Positions 1 to 13,235 of a stretch of 64,000 nucleotides of DNA are shown here, one piece after another (the first letter of the stretch is position 1; the number at the start of each line of letters is the position of its first letter). The stretch spans positions 48,501 through 112,500 of the forward strand of contig JAMPIV010015252.1 in assembly GCA_024509875.1 (NCBI GenBank). Reading direction: 5' to 3'. The position numbers and the translations under genes were made by a program. The DNA is from Oreohelix idahoensis. Its lineage: Eukaryota > Mollusca > Gastropoda > Stylommatophora > Oreohelicidae. The notes beneath the pieces were generated by a model that did no database searches, was not told the DNA's origin, and saw only the letters and a program-made list of their open reading frames with translations.

Positions 1-769
1 TTGGTGCTCAGCCCAGGGGTCCATTGTCTTTAATCAAAGACTTGTTGATTGATTCTTCCTTGTCGCAAGAAACTCAATCGTCTTGAAGAGCTGCATAATA
101 GGACACACAGACGTTATTCACACATCCTAAATTTATGAGGCATGGAGAAACAGCTGGAAAGAAAAAGATTGACGAATCAGCGTCAACCCAATTACACTGA
201 ATGTTCAATGAAAACCAAACTCACACACTTCTATCTGAAAACGTTACTGTGCGACGAAGGTCATATGAAAGATGTTTACAAAATCGCGAAAAAAGAAGAC
301 AGAATCGAATTAGTGGAAATGATAAATTAAATCCAAAGTCCATATGTTGAGAATTATAAAGATAAAGGACAACTTAGTAGATTGCTAGTCAAGTTATGAG
401 ACCAATTATAGTGTCCCTTTTATGTCAGAGTAGCACAAAAACGTGAAATAGAGTTAGTTTGCATCATTAGCATGTACTTACCTGACGAAGTTGTTACCGT
501 AATAACGTAATAACTCAAAATGTATGTCCAGACTCGAGCTTCAGTTTACAGAGGTGAACATGTTGTAGAGAGAAAATTGACGATAAAGTCCTAAGACCTG
601 GTGTTACAAGCTTTGGAAAACCTCACTTACATAGCTCGAACCACCTGGGCCGTCCTTAGAAAATATCTAAATATAAAAAGCGTACGTAAGTCAAAGTGGT
701 ATGTTACTAGTTCTTAAGAAAGAAAAATTTGAATTTTTTCTTTTAAGTCTTTTATGTGTTTAGCTAACC
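1..769. other. No supported gene; possibly decayed integrase of G0
   Basis: Short ORFs only. The region lies directly upstream of recognisable gypsy integrase C-terminal coding, so it is expected to be the older part of the same relic. I could not align the translation convincingly to the integrase core of the better-preserved copies, so no gene is called. Confidence 0.3.
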
Positions 770-2890
770 TCAGATGAAGTTGAATATGGAAAAGAAAGGC
801 TAAAGCTAAAAAAAGCTCGTATCCAGTTATAACAGATTTAACTAAAGAGTCTTCGTCTTACTTGGTACCTTACGAAGCGTTTTCGATGCTTTTACCGAGA
901 TCTAAATCAGAATCCGACTAACTGATAACTTGGTGTGGTCCATTCAAGATTCTGTCACGTATTTTCAGATGTCGATTATGTCCTTGAATGTTAAGGGACA
1001 AAGAAAGATTTTTTTCACATTAACATGTTGAAAGAGTTTCACTCAAGACCTGAAACATCTTCAGGCAAGTCTTTTCAACGCGGTTGATAAATGTGCAAGG
1101 TTCACAGTTTTACACATCCAGATGAGCTCGGGGCGTCTTTATCAGTGTGATTCACCAGGAAGAAGAATCTTCTTTCCCAGCTGTATCACAAATGACGAAT
1201 TTTCCTAGTCTACCGGGTTCAATCTACACCGAAAATTGGGATGAGGAGCTCGTGACAATCTGTCCGAATCTTACACTTGAGAAACCAAAACAACATTGTG
1301 ATCCGCCCACGAATTTTACTCATTCGTTTTTTCATGATGTACTTACAGATATACCAGGCAAAACAAATGTCATCACACATTGACATCATCTTTTTTAAAT
1401 GATGAAAAAGGCATATTAGAGTGCGTCCCATACCCGATACCATTTAACACTTTCTCAAGACAAAAGTAAACAAAGAAAATAGATGTAAACGATGCTGCAA
1501 CAATTAAGGTATAATCAGTTCTTTACTCTCAAAGTAATTTTGCTTTTCGCCATGTGAATTTGTAATAAAAAGCGAAAAAAAAAGACAATAACATTTCGGC
1601 TCTGCATTGATTTTTAGAAAAATTAAATCAGGTCACAATTTTTGTACGCCGAACCGATTTACCATTATTGGATGATCGATTTTTACCAAAAATTAGCAGA
1701 TGCAGTATATTTCAGTAAAGTTCGATCTGTCAAAAGGATTATTGGCAGGCTTCCCCGTTGGCGGGGAAAGAATGTAAACATTTTACGGCTTTTGCTACTC
1801 CCCAGAGGGGGTGTTTTCACAGTTCAATTTTATTGTGTTTTGGACTGATGACAACGCACACCTGCTGCTACGTTCACTAGAATGATGAGAATTCTCATCT
1901 TCTCGCAATAGAGCACAAGATTATAATCTGCGTACATAGATGATATTTGTTTGTTTTAGCTAGAAAACACTTGGGGGAATAACACGTTCACGGTTTACAC
2001 TCTCTATTATCGACGCTCAGATCTGCTGGGTTATCTGCTAGACCATCTAAGCTGTATATTGGACTCTCCGACATTACTTTTTCTTGGTCATAGGGGATTG
2101 GTCATCGGGGAATCTTCAAACTTTGGAGCAGAATGTTTTCCAAGATTCTAAAATCTTTCCATTTTCCTAGGACAAAAAAACAAGCAAGTCCAGGACACGT
2201 GTGTTCCTAGGACTAGTGCATATATTATGGTAAATTTATTCCTAACTTATCTTCATCAATTACATCAGATCTGTCCACTAGACTACTTAGGGAAAGGAGG
2301 CTCCTAATGTGATAATGGTAGGTGAGACTCCAGAATGCAATGTGCTTTTGCGCTGGTCAAAATTAAAGATTTGATTTTCATCCCCATCGCATGTGTTGTT
2401 TTAAAACGCTACCCACGGCTTAAAGAATCTTGAGGGTATACTCTTCTGCATAGAACAGACCGCTTCGTTCCACGCTGGGCGTTGGTGCTTAGTGTGTTTG
2501 CTTCAACACAATTTGATGGACATCTGCATCCGATACGTACATTTCGAGAAAGTTAAACATGGCAGGTTAGATGTCAAGGCGGCAAAATGAATTATTCGGT
2601 GTTGGAAAAGGAACTTACTCGCAGGGGATGTGGTATGGATGAGAAGGCCAGTAACCAAATTAGAGAAGTATCTGTTTAGGTGTATCCTTCGTTAATAACA
2701 ATCAGATCAGAAGGCTTTATGCGTAATTAAAGACGATGAAGAACCATAAATGCGGCCCCGAGCAGCGCCCGTAAATTCGAATTCTGATGCAGCCGTATAA
2801 TTATACTATTTAAAGCAATTCGAGGGGTCCGACAATGTGGTGGTATGCAGACCGGTACTGTCGAGGTGCCCTCAGGAAGACAGTACACAA
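770..2890 (+). pseudogene. G0: decayed Ty3/gypsy pol (integrase end, RT, RNase H)
   Basis: In-frame and frameshifted translation follows the polyprotein of G1 (41054-45856) from the integrase C-terminus to the pol end. Landmarks are the integrase tail near 950-1050 (ISDVDYV-like, then INML), the spacer and RT N-terminus at 1147-1383 (DVLTDIPG), a degraded catalytic block near 1720-1960 (LSKG, then GVFSQFNF), a YISRKLN block near 2550, and the pol end with AIRGSDNV and LSRCPQ near 2820-2890. Many stops and frameshifts remove any coding capacity. Substitutions dominate: one 237-bp stretch aligns without an indel. The integrase-before-RT order matches G1. No LTR was recognised on either side. 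This is a very old copy, or a divergent subfamily. Confidence 0.75.
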
Positions 2891-4515
2891 GTTTTTAATG
2901 ACAGTTAGTTCATGGTCCAACCAGTTAGCGTGGTGATATAATTTGGGATATTGTAATTATTTATTAGTTTTATTCCGGACTACACATACAATTTTTTGTG
3001 TGTATATGGTGTAAGGTCCTGAACATACAGTTTACTATTAATAATGACTGTACTGCATGATATTCTTTAGCTTAAATTTTTGCGTGTTGATTATAGAGGT
3101 TCCTTGGGGCATTGAAATTAGGTTTATTTGGGGACAAAATTTATGCATGTATTTGCTATTTTTGGGGGAGCTTGGATCAGGAATAAATATGTTTGAGATT
3201 TGCAGTGTTCTCTGTATTGTGGAGGTACCACATTATTGAAATTATTTTCCGACATGGGGTAGGTAAATACTATTAGTGATTATACCTGGACACGCATCGG
3301 GGCTTTATAAGTTTGGTGGTTCTAGCTTTTTATTGATACTAGATGGTAATAGAGGGTCGCGTGTTGATTAGCAAAATCAATTTGAATTACAGATATTGAA
3401 GGGGAAAAGGAATAAGTTCCTGAATTGGGATATAATGTGATTCTACAAGGCAGGGTATGGGTAGGATATGGGGGATTGTTTAGATCGGCCCGTTTCATCT
3501 CATCGGACGCGGACTGCAAGTCTTTCATTAGTTAGACATTAGCTGAATTACAAGTTACGGGAAAATCCAGCAAAATGTTTTATGCAGGTATTTAAGTAGA
3601 ATGAAACACAGGTGTAGAGACGTTTGACCAAGTAGAAAAAGGGATGCTATGTACAGTCATGTTAAACCCCACAATGTGACTCCTCAGAATACGTGACTGA
3701 ATTGCTTGAAAGTAGCTCCGGAGAAGTGAGACTCATTTCTGTACCTCTGTCTGCATCAAAGATGCGCTAGACGTTGGAGTTGGTGAAACAATATGGAGGG
3801 TAAAGTTAGGGGAATAGTCTCACTTAGGTTGGAGTAGGTATGGAGAGAAAATGTTAAATACATAAGACTCGGACGATCAAGGGAAATGTTTAAGTGGGCT
3901 TGGCACGAGAGCATAAAGACGTAGCACCGTGACAGAAAGGTATCCATAACATTTAAGTGTCGGGTCATCGTGACGCGAGACTCGGCGTTTGCTGGTTAGC
4001 ATAAGTGGATAATTCGGGGGAAAAAGAAAAAGGCCTATGATTCATGCACATGCATAGATGAAGGCTTCTTCTATAATGATGCGTTGATAGCTTACTGTGA
4101 AAGTAGGTGACGATTACTTACACATTTGACCATGTGTTTGTTGTCAATAAATGGTGACGCATATACGGTGCAGTGTCTATATCACCTCGTCACAAAAATC
4201 GTTTAGTCTAGAACGAGGATTCCATGCATGCTATTGAATCGCTAAATGTGTGCAGGAGGATTATTGTATAGGTGTTTGTGGAAACTTCATGTCTGATCGC
4301 ATTTTTTTGTGGGGTTGATATACTGAACAGGTTGGTTCTATTACCTCACTCACCTGCGAATTAACAAATGGCTCCAGTCGCGCACCGAGTGGATGCAGGC
4401 TCGTGGTAATCAATAACCATTGAGGTTGTGTGGGGATGGTGGACCAGGGACGGGTATGTATATAGGTAGCTAAGATTACCGTCAAGGAAGTATAACCACT
4501 ATGGTATAGGGTGAG
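2891..4515. other. Intergenic, no recognised feature
   Basis: No coding similarity, RNA gene or repeat boundary was recognised. ORFs here are short and occur on both strands. From about 2940 the + strand becomes rich in G and T. Confidence 0.4.
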
Positions 4516-5160
4516 TCAACGGAAAATTGAGGGGGGGGGGGGTAGGGGTGGGAAGGCTGATTGGCTGGACTGGCGGTGGGTGTCAGGGTGTGTGGGGGGG
4601 GGGGGTGGTTCAAGTTGTCGTTGGTTTTTGTTACCGGTAACTTTTGGTGGGTTGTGCATTGTTACCTTGTTTTTTTTTTGTGCTGTTGGTGATTTCTGTG
4701 ACCCATTTTCGTTGCGCGGTTTTACCATTTTTTTTTGTCCGATGAGTTTTTTTTATTAGCCATTAATATGTTTTGTAGTTAGTTTTATTTTTTGATTGTT
4801 TTTTGTTTTTTTTTATGTTTTTTTAATCTTTTTTTTTAGTTTGTTTTTATTTATTGCCCTAGCTTAGTCCATGTAGTTCATTTGAGTTTAGTCTAATTTT
4901 TTTGTGTCAATTCCATTTTGTCTTAGTATTATTTTTGATCTACCCACCATTTGTGTTATGTTGCAACCTATTTATGGTTCTATAATTCATGGTTACAAGA
5001 TTGCAGCAAATAATTAGCTTAATTTTTTATTTTTCTTTACGGGTATTATTTTTATTTGAAAAGTCTGTTTTGCATGTTCGTAGTGATTTTTTGTTTATCT
5101 TGCCATTATTTTTTTCTTTTTATTCATTTTAGCCCTATGTGTAGCCTAGATCATGCACGA
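4516..5160. repeat. G/T-rich low-complexity tract with G and T homopolymers
   Basis: The + strand holds two long G runs (about 4530-4542 and 4594-4606), then many T runs of 6-10 to about 5130. The two facing ORFs here (4511-4759 + and 4516-4728 -) consist of the homopolymers and look like artefacts of composition. No gene is supported. Confidence 0.6.
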
Positions 5161-8100
5161 TACGATCGGGTAATGTAGATGGGGACTGGCAGTTGCCTTT
5201 TTTAAGGTTCCCACGAAGCTTATTAGTCAGTGTGATTTTGGTCTACCGTGGAGTCTTATGACATTTGTATCCTGATAATCAGTTTCGTGCTGTACAGTCT
5301 AAGCTGATTTATGCAATGATACGGTATTCATAGAGGTTTGGAGTAATAAGTGGATGGCAATGTTACATTTATGTACCAAATATCAACTCATATTTTATAA
5401 TACATAGAAGGGGTTATAGAAAAATAACCAAAAATGGGTACATAATCTATATCTCTTAAACCAGAACTGAATGTTTAGTCTGGGAGAGAATACTATACTG
5501 CGCATCCTGTCGTATTTTTATATGTAACCACATTAAAGTGTCTGTAGGGTTATGTGTCGTGTGTAACGTTGATGCTGCTTGCGTTATGCAACTTCAGGGA
5601 GAGAATCCTGACTTTGTGCTTCTGATTAATGTGGTTTTGTGTTGGTTGTCCACAATCGAGTAATTTAGTGTGGTGTATTATAAAATGTCCACTACGATCA
5701 GTCTACGAAGTGAATATTTAAACTGGCAAGACCTATTAAGAAGTATTAACATTCATTCGGTGTGTACCCCCAACTGTGACAGCATGAACTAATGCCTACG
5801 TTGTACATGCTTAGTTGTGAAAGTTGATACCCACCGATAATGTAATTTTTTTTATAGCTTGGATTACATTTATGTGTGTTCTGGGATGTGTGCGAAGATT
5901 TGAAGATTTTGAAACCGTAAAGAGACTAAGGGGTGTTTGTTTTTGTACATTCTGGGGGAAAACTCGAAGAGAAGGGATTCCGTCATTAAAAAACTTTGGA
6001 AATTAGTAAGGCTTGATGACTCGAAGAATTAAGCATGCGAATGCATTGCGGTAATTTGTGCTTGAACAGGTACGACGTTATAGTTTCTCATGGGCAAGTA
6101 ACAAAGAGAAGGTGTCTATCGTCAAGTACGGTTATATTTCGTAGAGTACTAGAATGCAGTTAGCGTGTTACTCGCTGTATGTAACGCTGTAATGTTACTT
6201 AGGCTACAGTCAGCTAAGTTTAAGCGCAAACCCAATTTTTTAATTTGTCTGTGCGTGTTGGCGGGTAAGAAAAACATCAAGTGACCCAGTCCCTTGTCTA
6301 TAGTTTGGACGCTTAGGAGGAGCGATCGCACCAATTAAATTGATGCGAGCGCGCGTAAATTTTCAGCCAGGTACTAGAGAGAGGTTTTTGTATGGTGGAC
6401 GCCCGGCTTGATTGTCAGCATCTTGCACTTGTTAAAATGGGACTTCAGAAGCTAGCACCAGAAATATCTCACGGAATGAGAAGAGTTTAGCCTGTACGAA
6501 TCGATAGTCAATCTAGCGCGACATGGGATTAATGTGAACCAACAAGAACATTCGGTTGCAGATACCTACCCAGTGAAAAAAAAATTCGACACCATTTTCT
6601 GGACCGTTGATTGCATATGTTAGCGTGACGTTAATTCAGATTAGAGACTCATGGGTTATATGTGTGATGTCTTAAGGATCTGACGTTTGATTATATGTGG
6701 ATGGGGCATGTGTTTTCCTGCTGGGAATTTGTAGTCGATGAGGGAGGAATTGTGAGCATTGTTCTGACTGGTCATGGATTTTGTAAATTGTTGGTGGTGG
6801 ACAACAGTGTGTGGTTTAGGAAAGATTAGTATATACTGGTGGATTGTATTTGTTATAGTAACATTTTAATACCATTTGTGAAAGTTTTTAGGTTTTGTTT
6901 TTCTACTTAGTCTGTATATTTGGCTGGTGGCTTATTTATTTTTGCTTATTTACCTTTAATATAATTTCTTTATCAAGTCGATGTGTTTGTGGGGGGGCTG
7001 CTGTGTCACGTGAGTAACAGAGTGTGTGTGTCGTGTTGATAGGGGGGGGGCGTGAGTAAGTATTTGTCTAGAGTGAGTATACTGATATGTTGTGTTGAAC
7101 GGCTAACGTGTGTTGTTTAGGCCACGATATGATCTAAGGTGGGTTTTATCGTTTACAAGCTTTGTGTCCTTAAATGTGGGCGTGTAAGACATAATTTAAA
7201 CCCGTTAGTGGTGGAGTAGGCACTCGGGTTGGGGAGCGGGAGGAGGCTTGTATCGGTTGTGTTCTATGAATTCGTTTTATATTTTATACGTTAGTTATTT
7301 GTGTTAGTATGAGATTTTTTCTTTGTGGTGTCAACGCTCTTATCTCTGAGTAAAGAAAGATCTACCATATAATTTACTTCGTTTCTTACGTAAAGTCCAA
7401 GGTTGTTATAATAATAACGAGCCTTTCGTTTCATCTGTAAGTTATACTATTGTTATACCAAGGTTTGTGATTTGATAATTCCGCCGTTGCTACTGTTCTT
7501 GTGGGTCTTGTTGGTAGTGGCCTCACCCCTTATGTCTTTGTTATAGAGGTTATGTTGTTGATTTTTTATCTCTAAATTCCGTCAATAAATTCAATGGCTT
7601 ATTCTCTAAATTTTGTACATTTTTTTTTCCACCACGGTTTATTAAAATAATTAAAATTTTAAATTTTGGATCAGTAAACGACCTTACTACCACTGGTTGT
7701 TCCACATCGTTTTTGCTGCATACTATCAGAAATGTATTGCATCTATCACTGTAATGGTTTGCGTCTCCTTAGTGGTGTAGTGTGATATTAATCTATCGAG
7801 GGCTTGACGTCTTGTATGTTTGTTGTATAGATTTAGTCTGCACTTGTTTTCCCCCCCCCCCTGTCCCTGATTTTATGGTTGGGGTCCTTTAATATGGTGT
7901 AAAGGGATTCATAACTGTTTGTGTTAAGTTGTTTTGTGGGGGGGGAGTATTGGTCTAGGGGTGTGGGGGGGATGTTTCTCACAATTGGTAGTGCGTAGTG
8001 GGTTTTTTTTTTATTAACAGTCAGATCATTCTGATGTGTGGCTGCGCTTTCATGTTTGTAGTGGTTTGTGGTCGTTTCTGTTTCTATTGTATGCGGATTG

Positions 8101-8205
8101 GTTTATTTCTTTGTTTACTCCCTCCTAATCTTTTTAATATTATCTGTCCGATACAGCACACAATATCCAAATCTATACAGAGACGTTTATTTCTTTAGAC
8201 AATAA
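5161..8205. other. Intergenic, strand-skewed, no recognised gene
   Basis: Continues the G+T-rich composition of the + strand, with G runs at about 6990-7050 and 7935-7970 and one C run at about 7850-7862. No coding similarity or RNA gene was recognised. Confidence 0.4.
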
Positions 8206-8480
8206 AAAAGCTTTGCACGTAGGTTTTTTCTTTTATCCTACTTTTACCTAACCGCAAAAAACCAATAAAAAAAAAAAATACAGAAATAAAAAAACAGGCG
8301 CCCCCAAAAAAAAAGAAAAAAAAAAAAAAAAAAAATAAAAAAGATAAAATAAAAGAAAAAAATAAAATAAGGGGGGGTAAAAAAGATTCAAATTTTAACT
8401 CTCCTTAAAACACATAAAACACGAATACCGAAAAAATATAAAAAAATAAACGAATTACAAACACGAACAGGAGATATAAC
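8206..8480. repeat. A-rich low-complexity tract
   Basis: About 270 bp dominated by A homopolymers and A-rich hexamers on the + strand. It follows immediately on the T/G-rich block, so the base skew switches sharply here. Confidence 0.65.
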
Positions 8481-11400
8481 GACACCCCTCTTAATGATAG
8501 TTACCGGTTCTTAATTGACTGTCAGTTTTTGTGTGGTCTTTTTTCAAAAACATATTCGTACATTATATAATATTCTTACGCGAAAATGGAAAACACAAAA
8601 TACAGAGAATACCTTAATTAACGAGGAATCATTATACGTTTTTGGTCGTGTTAGATCTTTCTTTGAAGTGGTTCTGCGTTTTCAAAGGTTGTTTCTTGGG
8701 TCCCAGATGGTTATGGTTAACAGACGGCTTTGTCTCATGGTAGTCTATTGATCTGGCCACCGGTCTAACAGGACTCTTCTCAGCATCATATTCACAAAAC
8801 CAGAATTTATCTCGGCATAAGATGCACTACTCGGGCAACCCATGCCTAACGACGCTCGCGAACTAGCTATGTATGCGTGCGCCAACTCGTATATTTGTTT
8901 GGTCGTGGTATCATTTGGTTGGTTTTATATGGGGATTTTAGTACTAATTCTTGTAGGGCAAATTGGATGATACGAGGGGTTCATATTCTTCACGCTCAAG
9001 TGTCAGATGATAATTTCGAGAACGTTATATTCTACCCGTAGGCCATGCTGTATCCGCGAGTTCGGGAGAGGAAGCGTAGCACCGGATATCTCCTTCACAA
9101 GTATTCATTGTAAAAAGGGTCGTAATCTGTTTTGAAACATTGATGGTGCATCGGGTTTGTGGTCTATACAACTATAAATATTCCCCATATCATTAATAGA
9201 ATCTTCGATTGTGAGTTAAGGGGTAGCATCCAGTGTTCCAGGACAGTAGCTCGTAAATATTCACGCTTAATCATTTTCTTTTGCTACGTGACATACATTT
9301 TTATAAGACCCCGGGCTATTAATTTAACGTCTTAATCCAAAAGTATTAACTACTTGATTATTGTATATTAATACGATCTTATTTCCTTATTTCTAGAAGT
9401 CTATTATTAATAGCCTATTGTAAAAGGTTACTCACCTAGTTGCTTTAAAAACACAAAATGGATATCTACACACATTTGTTATGGTTCTGCATGACTAAAA
9501 AAGAAAAAATTGGAATAAGAATTACAAATAACTACATCTACTCCGAGGTTTTTTCTTGAAAAAATTCCGGCGCACCAGCAGTAGGCGAGCCCAGTGGTTC
9601 TCTTGATGTCTGAAATAGGGACTTTTGCTCGTAGTTGCGGTTCTAACTCATTGGGTGAGTTCTATAAAAACATGCAGACTTGAGTGTATTTGTTATCCAC
9701 GGGATTCTCATCCGATTCTTGAATTCAATAATGCCATATGAGTGTTAATTTTAATATAAAATACAGACAAGACTGTATCATTCCTTCTGTTTATCTCGCT
9801 CATGAGTCCGTTACTTTGCTCGTCTTTTTTACCTCCGCACCTCTATAAACCATATAATTTCTTGACGGTGCCCACGCTAGTGTACGTTCATCGTGGACGT
9901 TATTGAATAACCAGACCCTGTAATTTCGACTCTATAATAATTATGTTCACCTAATTTGGCATTTTTCACAAATTATACTTCCCGCAGCCATTTTTTTAGT
10001 AAAAACAAAAGAAATAAAGCTTGATAATGTTTAAATTTAATTTGGCCCACACAGTGGCTCTCTGCCACGGTCAATGGTAAAAAAAAAAAAAAATTGCATG
10101 TTTCGAAATCAGGTTCGATCCCCGACACTGAACATAAACGAGGCACAAAATCACCCTAGTGAGTTTCAAATACTGAACTAACATATGTCTCTTTTACTAA
10201 AGATTAAAGATTACCTTATGCGTTCCGTCATACCCAGTTGTTTGAAGCTCAGTTACATTCTTATTTACACTTCTTGCATTCAACGTTTTACTGTGCGAGT
10301 CATTTGAATAAGGTTATCTTACTACTACGCGGACTTTGAAGTATATGGAGTGTGCAACTACCCGTTGGGTTCGCCTTTCTGTACTTTGCATTATTTATTT
10401 TGTGAGTAGCCTCTTTTATCTCACTCAAAAACAAGCATGAACGTGCATTCGATGCATTGAATTTACATATTCACCAATATTCAAAATAATAATGTGGCAA
10501 TCGTCCAAAGATCATATTTGTTTTTGCGATGTCTCGGTTCTATTCCTTCGAGTTTTTTGTGTCCTAAAACATGGATATACAAGTTTATTTACGACATATT
10601 CGTTTGACCTTCACATGGACTTTTCTAAGTTCATTGAGTGTATGAGATACTATTTCCATTTGCGAGATTTCAAATTAAATACATATTACCGTCCGTTATT
10701 CCCAGTTATCTTAATTGTCGTCAGAGGTAATCATCATGGGCTTGTATACTTACAGCCCTGCGAGCCCTGCTTGGCTACCGTGCATCCGTAGCACAAGTCC
10801 CAACGGTAGTGAGACCCAATTTAGTTTGCCTTTTGAACACAGTTCATCCTTCTTCTTCTTCTTCACTTCACGCGTCCTTAAGCCTACACGACCGTACAAA
10901 TGCTAAGTCAAAGTGCGGCCCATTACCGCCTGAGTGCGATACTAATTAACCTAAAATTAGAGATCGTGCATTCTGCATCGATAGGTTGTTTCTTTTGCCA
11001 TTGTTTCCAATAATCACGCCTAGTGGCGTTTTTTACCTATATATTAGAGCATCGCATGCCAAAATCAACCAATTATGCTGGTGTTTCCGTTATCGAAACG
11101 TGGACTGGAAATTCCGGAGTGCGGGGTCTGACCAGTTGGTGAAAACAGATCATATTTTGATCATTAAGTCTTTTCTCTCTCACTATGGTTATGCCAGACA
11201 ACCTATGTAAACATTTCCTATCTAACTTCATTTAATACGTTATAGGTACTGACCATCTGTCCTCATTTCATTATAGAACTTCGGCCATAATATCGAATGC
11301 CTAACCACTGGAACGGACAATTAAACACGTGCTTCGATGGCCACTTGGTGGATCAAGGATATCAAATATAAAAATAGCCTGTGGAGCGGTTTAAAAGATC

Positions 11401-12600
11401 AGATAATCCGTTTCATTTATGTCAACGCCCTGATTTTAAGCAGTCGACTCGTCAGAACTATCTTAATTATCAAATCGGTCTTTCACTCCCGACCGTCACA
11501 ACCTCGTACCATGAGATTTTGCGTTCACATTAAGAACATGACTGCATTTAATCATTATCTCTCTATTTAAATACCCAATATAATACCATCATCAAAAATG
11601 ATACATTTACTGCCTTTACCAAGTTTGCATTGGTACCTTATGGATCTGCGTTCGCAACCCTTATTCTTGTAGTTTAATACCATCGGAAATAGTATTAAGG
11701 TACTGCGAGTCTGATTTTTATGGGGTACGTGAGTTTAGCACGTTTTGGAATTGTATGTGGATCGCGGCTGGGGTATGTACTTGTATCTGCTCTGAATAGT
11801 CAGTGTGTGTAGTATATAACTGTAAAATATATGTGTGTTTTGCGTTGGATACGAGAGACCTATATCTTACTACACTTTAAAGTAGGTGTGTATATTAGTT
11901 AAGAATCTTAACACTTTGATGTCAAAAAAATGTTATTTTGTTTTATTTTTTTAAGGTCCTTTATATTTAAAACGCTACTCAATCTTAGATAGCCCGTTCT
12001 GGTAATTTATTTATACATTGGGTTTTTAAGTCTATATTAAGTGTAGAATTTCGCCCGCCGTCGTTGCTGTGGGCCCGGACAACAAGGGGGCGACTGGTTT
12101 GGATTTCTATCTTAGGTTATTGCAGCATAGACACTCAAAAAAAAACACACCCACACCCAATTCCCAAACACCCCAGTGTAGAATTTTTGTGTATAGATAT
12201 TTCTCATAACGTTGAATAAAGTCACAAAAGACTACAAAACCTCCTAGAAAGCAGTTGGCCAAAGAGCAGGTTGCGTGGAGTCGCCCCCCCCACCCCCCAC
12301 CGTCCGCCAGCAAACAGTCCACACCACATTTTTACATAGATGATACGATAGTGTCGTGATACCATCCGCACTACGATCCCCACTCAGTGGTTCTAAATAT
12401 CCTCTGTGGGAAGCGGGGACGACCGGGAGAGCGAGGACGGTTAGCCGCTCTGTTGGGGATTTTATCCCTTCTTCTAGATGGGGAAGGTGTTGGAGTCTAT
12501 ACAGGTGGAGCGGTTACGTGGAGACGATAAGGGATAAGTTGGAAATAGAATAACTGAATATTAAAGAACCAACGACCAAGGCTGCGATATATTACGACTG
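8481..12600. other. Intergenic, no recognised gene
   Basis: Only short ORFs of unrecognised sequence, the longest being 99 codons at 10492-10791. A short pyrimidine triplet run (CTT) lies near 10850-10865. Nothing supports a real gene except the SINE-like B box reported separately. Confidence 0.35.
10035..10140 (+). repeat. Possible degenerate tRNA-derived SINE head
   Basis: A good RNA polymerase III B-box match (GGTTCGATCCC) lies at 10112-10122, preceded by a weak A-box-like stretch (CAGTGGCTC, then CAATGGTA) interrupted by a run of about 15 A. Spacing and sequence suggest a decayed tRNA-like SINE promoter. No target duplication or tail was found. Confidence 0.25.
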
Positions 12601-12609
12601 CATCACCAC

Positions 12610-12900
12610 CTACATCTATATGGCAGTGAGAAATATTCGACAACTGGGAGGAAAAAAAATAAATAAAAATATTTGGCACCTGGAAAAAAAAGTTGAAGAA
12701 AATATAATTGGCACCTTGAAAAATAATTTGACAAGTGGAAAAAGAAGTTGACAACTGCAAGAATTATTTGCTTTGGGAAGTACTGACAACACGAAAAAAT
12801 ATTTAATGACAAAATATTTAATGAAAAGCTTGGAACACTGCAAGAGATATTTAAAGAAATAATCAAAGAAATTTTTGACAACTGCAAAAATAAAATTAAA
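12610..12900 (+). repeat. Degenerate minisatellite upstream of V1 polymerase
   Basis: Imperfect repeats built on words such as GACAACTGCAAGA, TTGACAAGTGGAAA and AAATATTTAATGA. The inverse complement of the same words forms the larger array at 51248-51790. In both places the array lies upstream of a polymerase B remnant in the same relative orientation. Partial translations share lysine-rich words (KYLM repeated, then CKRYLKK here), so it may be decayed coding repeat. Confidence 0.6.
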
Positions 12901-13004
12901 ATCGGGTTAATAGATATTTATCTATGTAACGCGGCTTAAGGCAACACGTTGACCAAGAAAGCGAAACACGTAGACGTGTCCTATTGTCGGGGTGATGACA
13001 CTGC

Positions 13005-13235
13005 AGTGTTAATAAATTATCCCCTTTTTTAAAAACCCTACCGAGGTCACCGCTGTTGACATCGCAGATGCGCTATTTTTAGTTTCAGTGGATTGGGTTT
13101 TCCCGAAAACATTCTATCTTATCAGGGATCCCAGCTGGTATACCAGCAGAATGCGCTATTTTAAGTTTTCAGTAGGTTGGGTTTTCCCGAAATCATCCTA
13201 TCTGACCAGGTCGGGGACGTCTAAGTTAATAAACT
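13005..13235 (+). repeat. Tandem duplication of about 80 bp at polymerase 5' edge
   Basis: The segment starting ATGCGCTATTTT and continuing GGGTTTTCCCGAAA occurs at about 13068-13133 and again at 13150-13212. The flanking words TTAATAAAT/CTACC also repeat (13010 and 13228). It occupies the place where upstream polymerase motifs should be, so the gene is truncated or rearranged here. Confidence 0.55.

Noticed and set aside
4511..4759. Gly- and Phe-rich ORF and its Pro-rich antisense partner
   Set aside because: Both arise from G and T homopolymers and show no domain.
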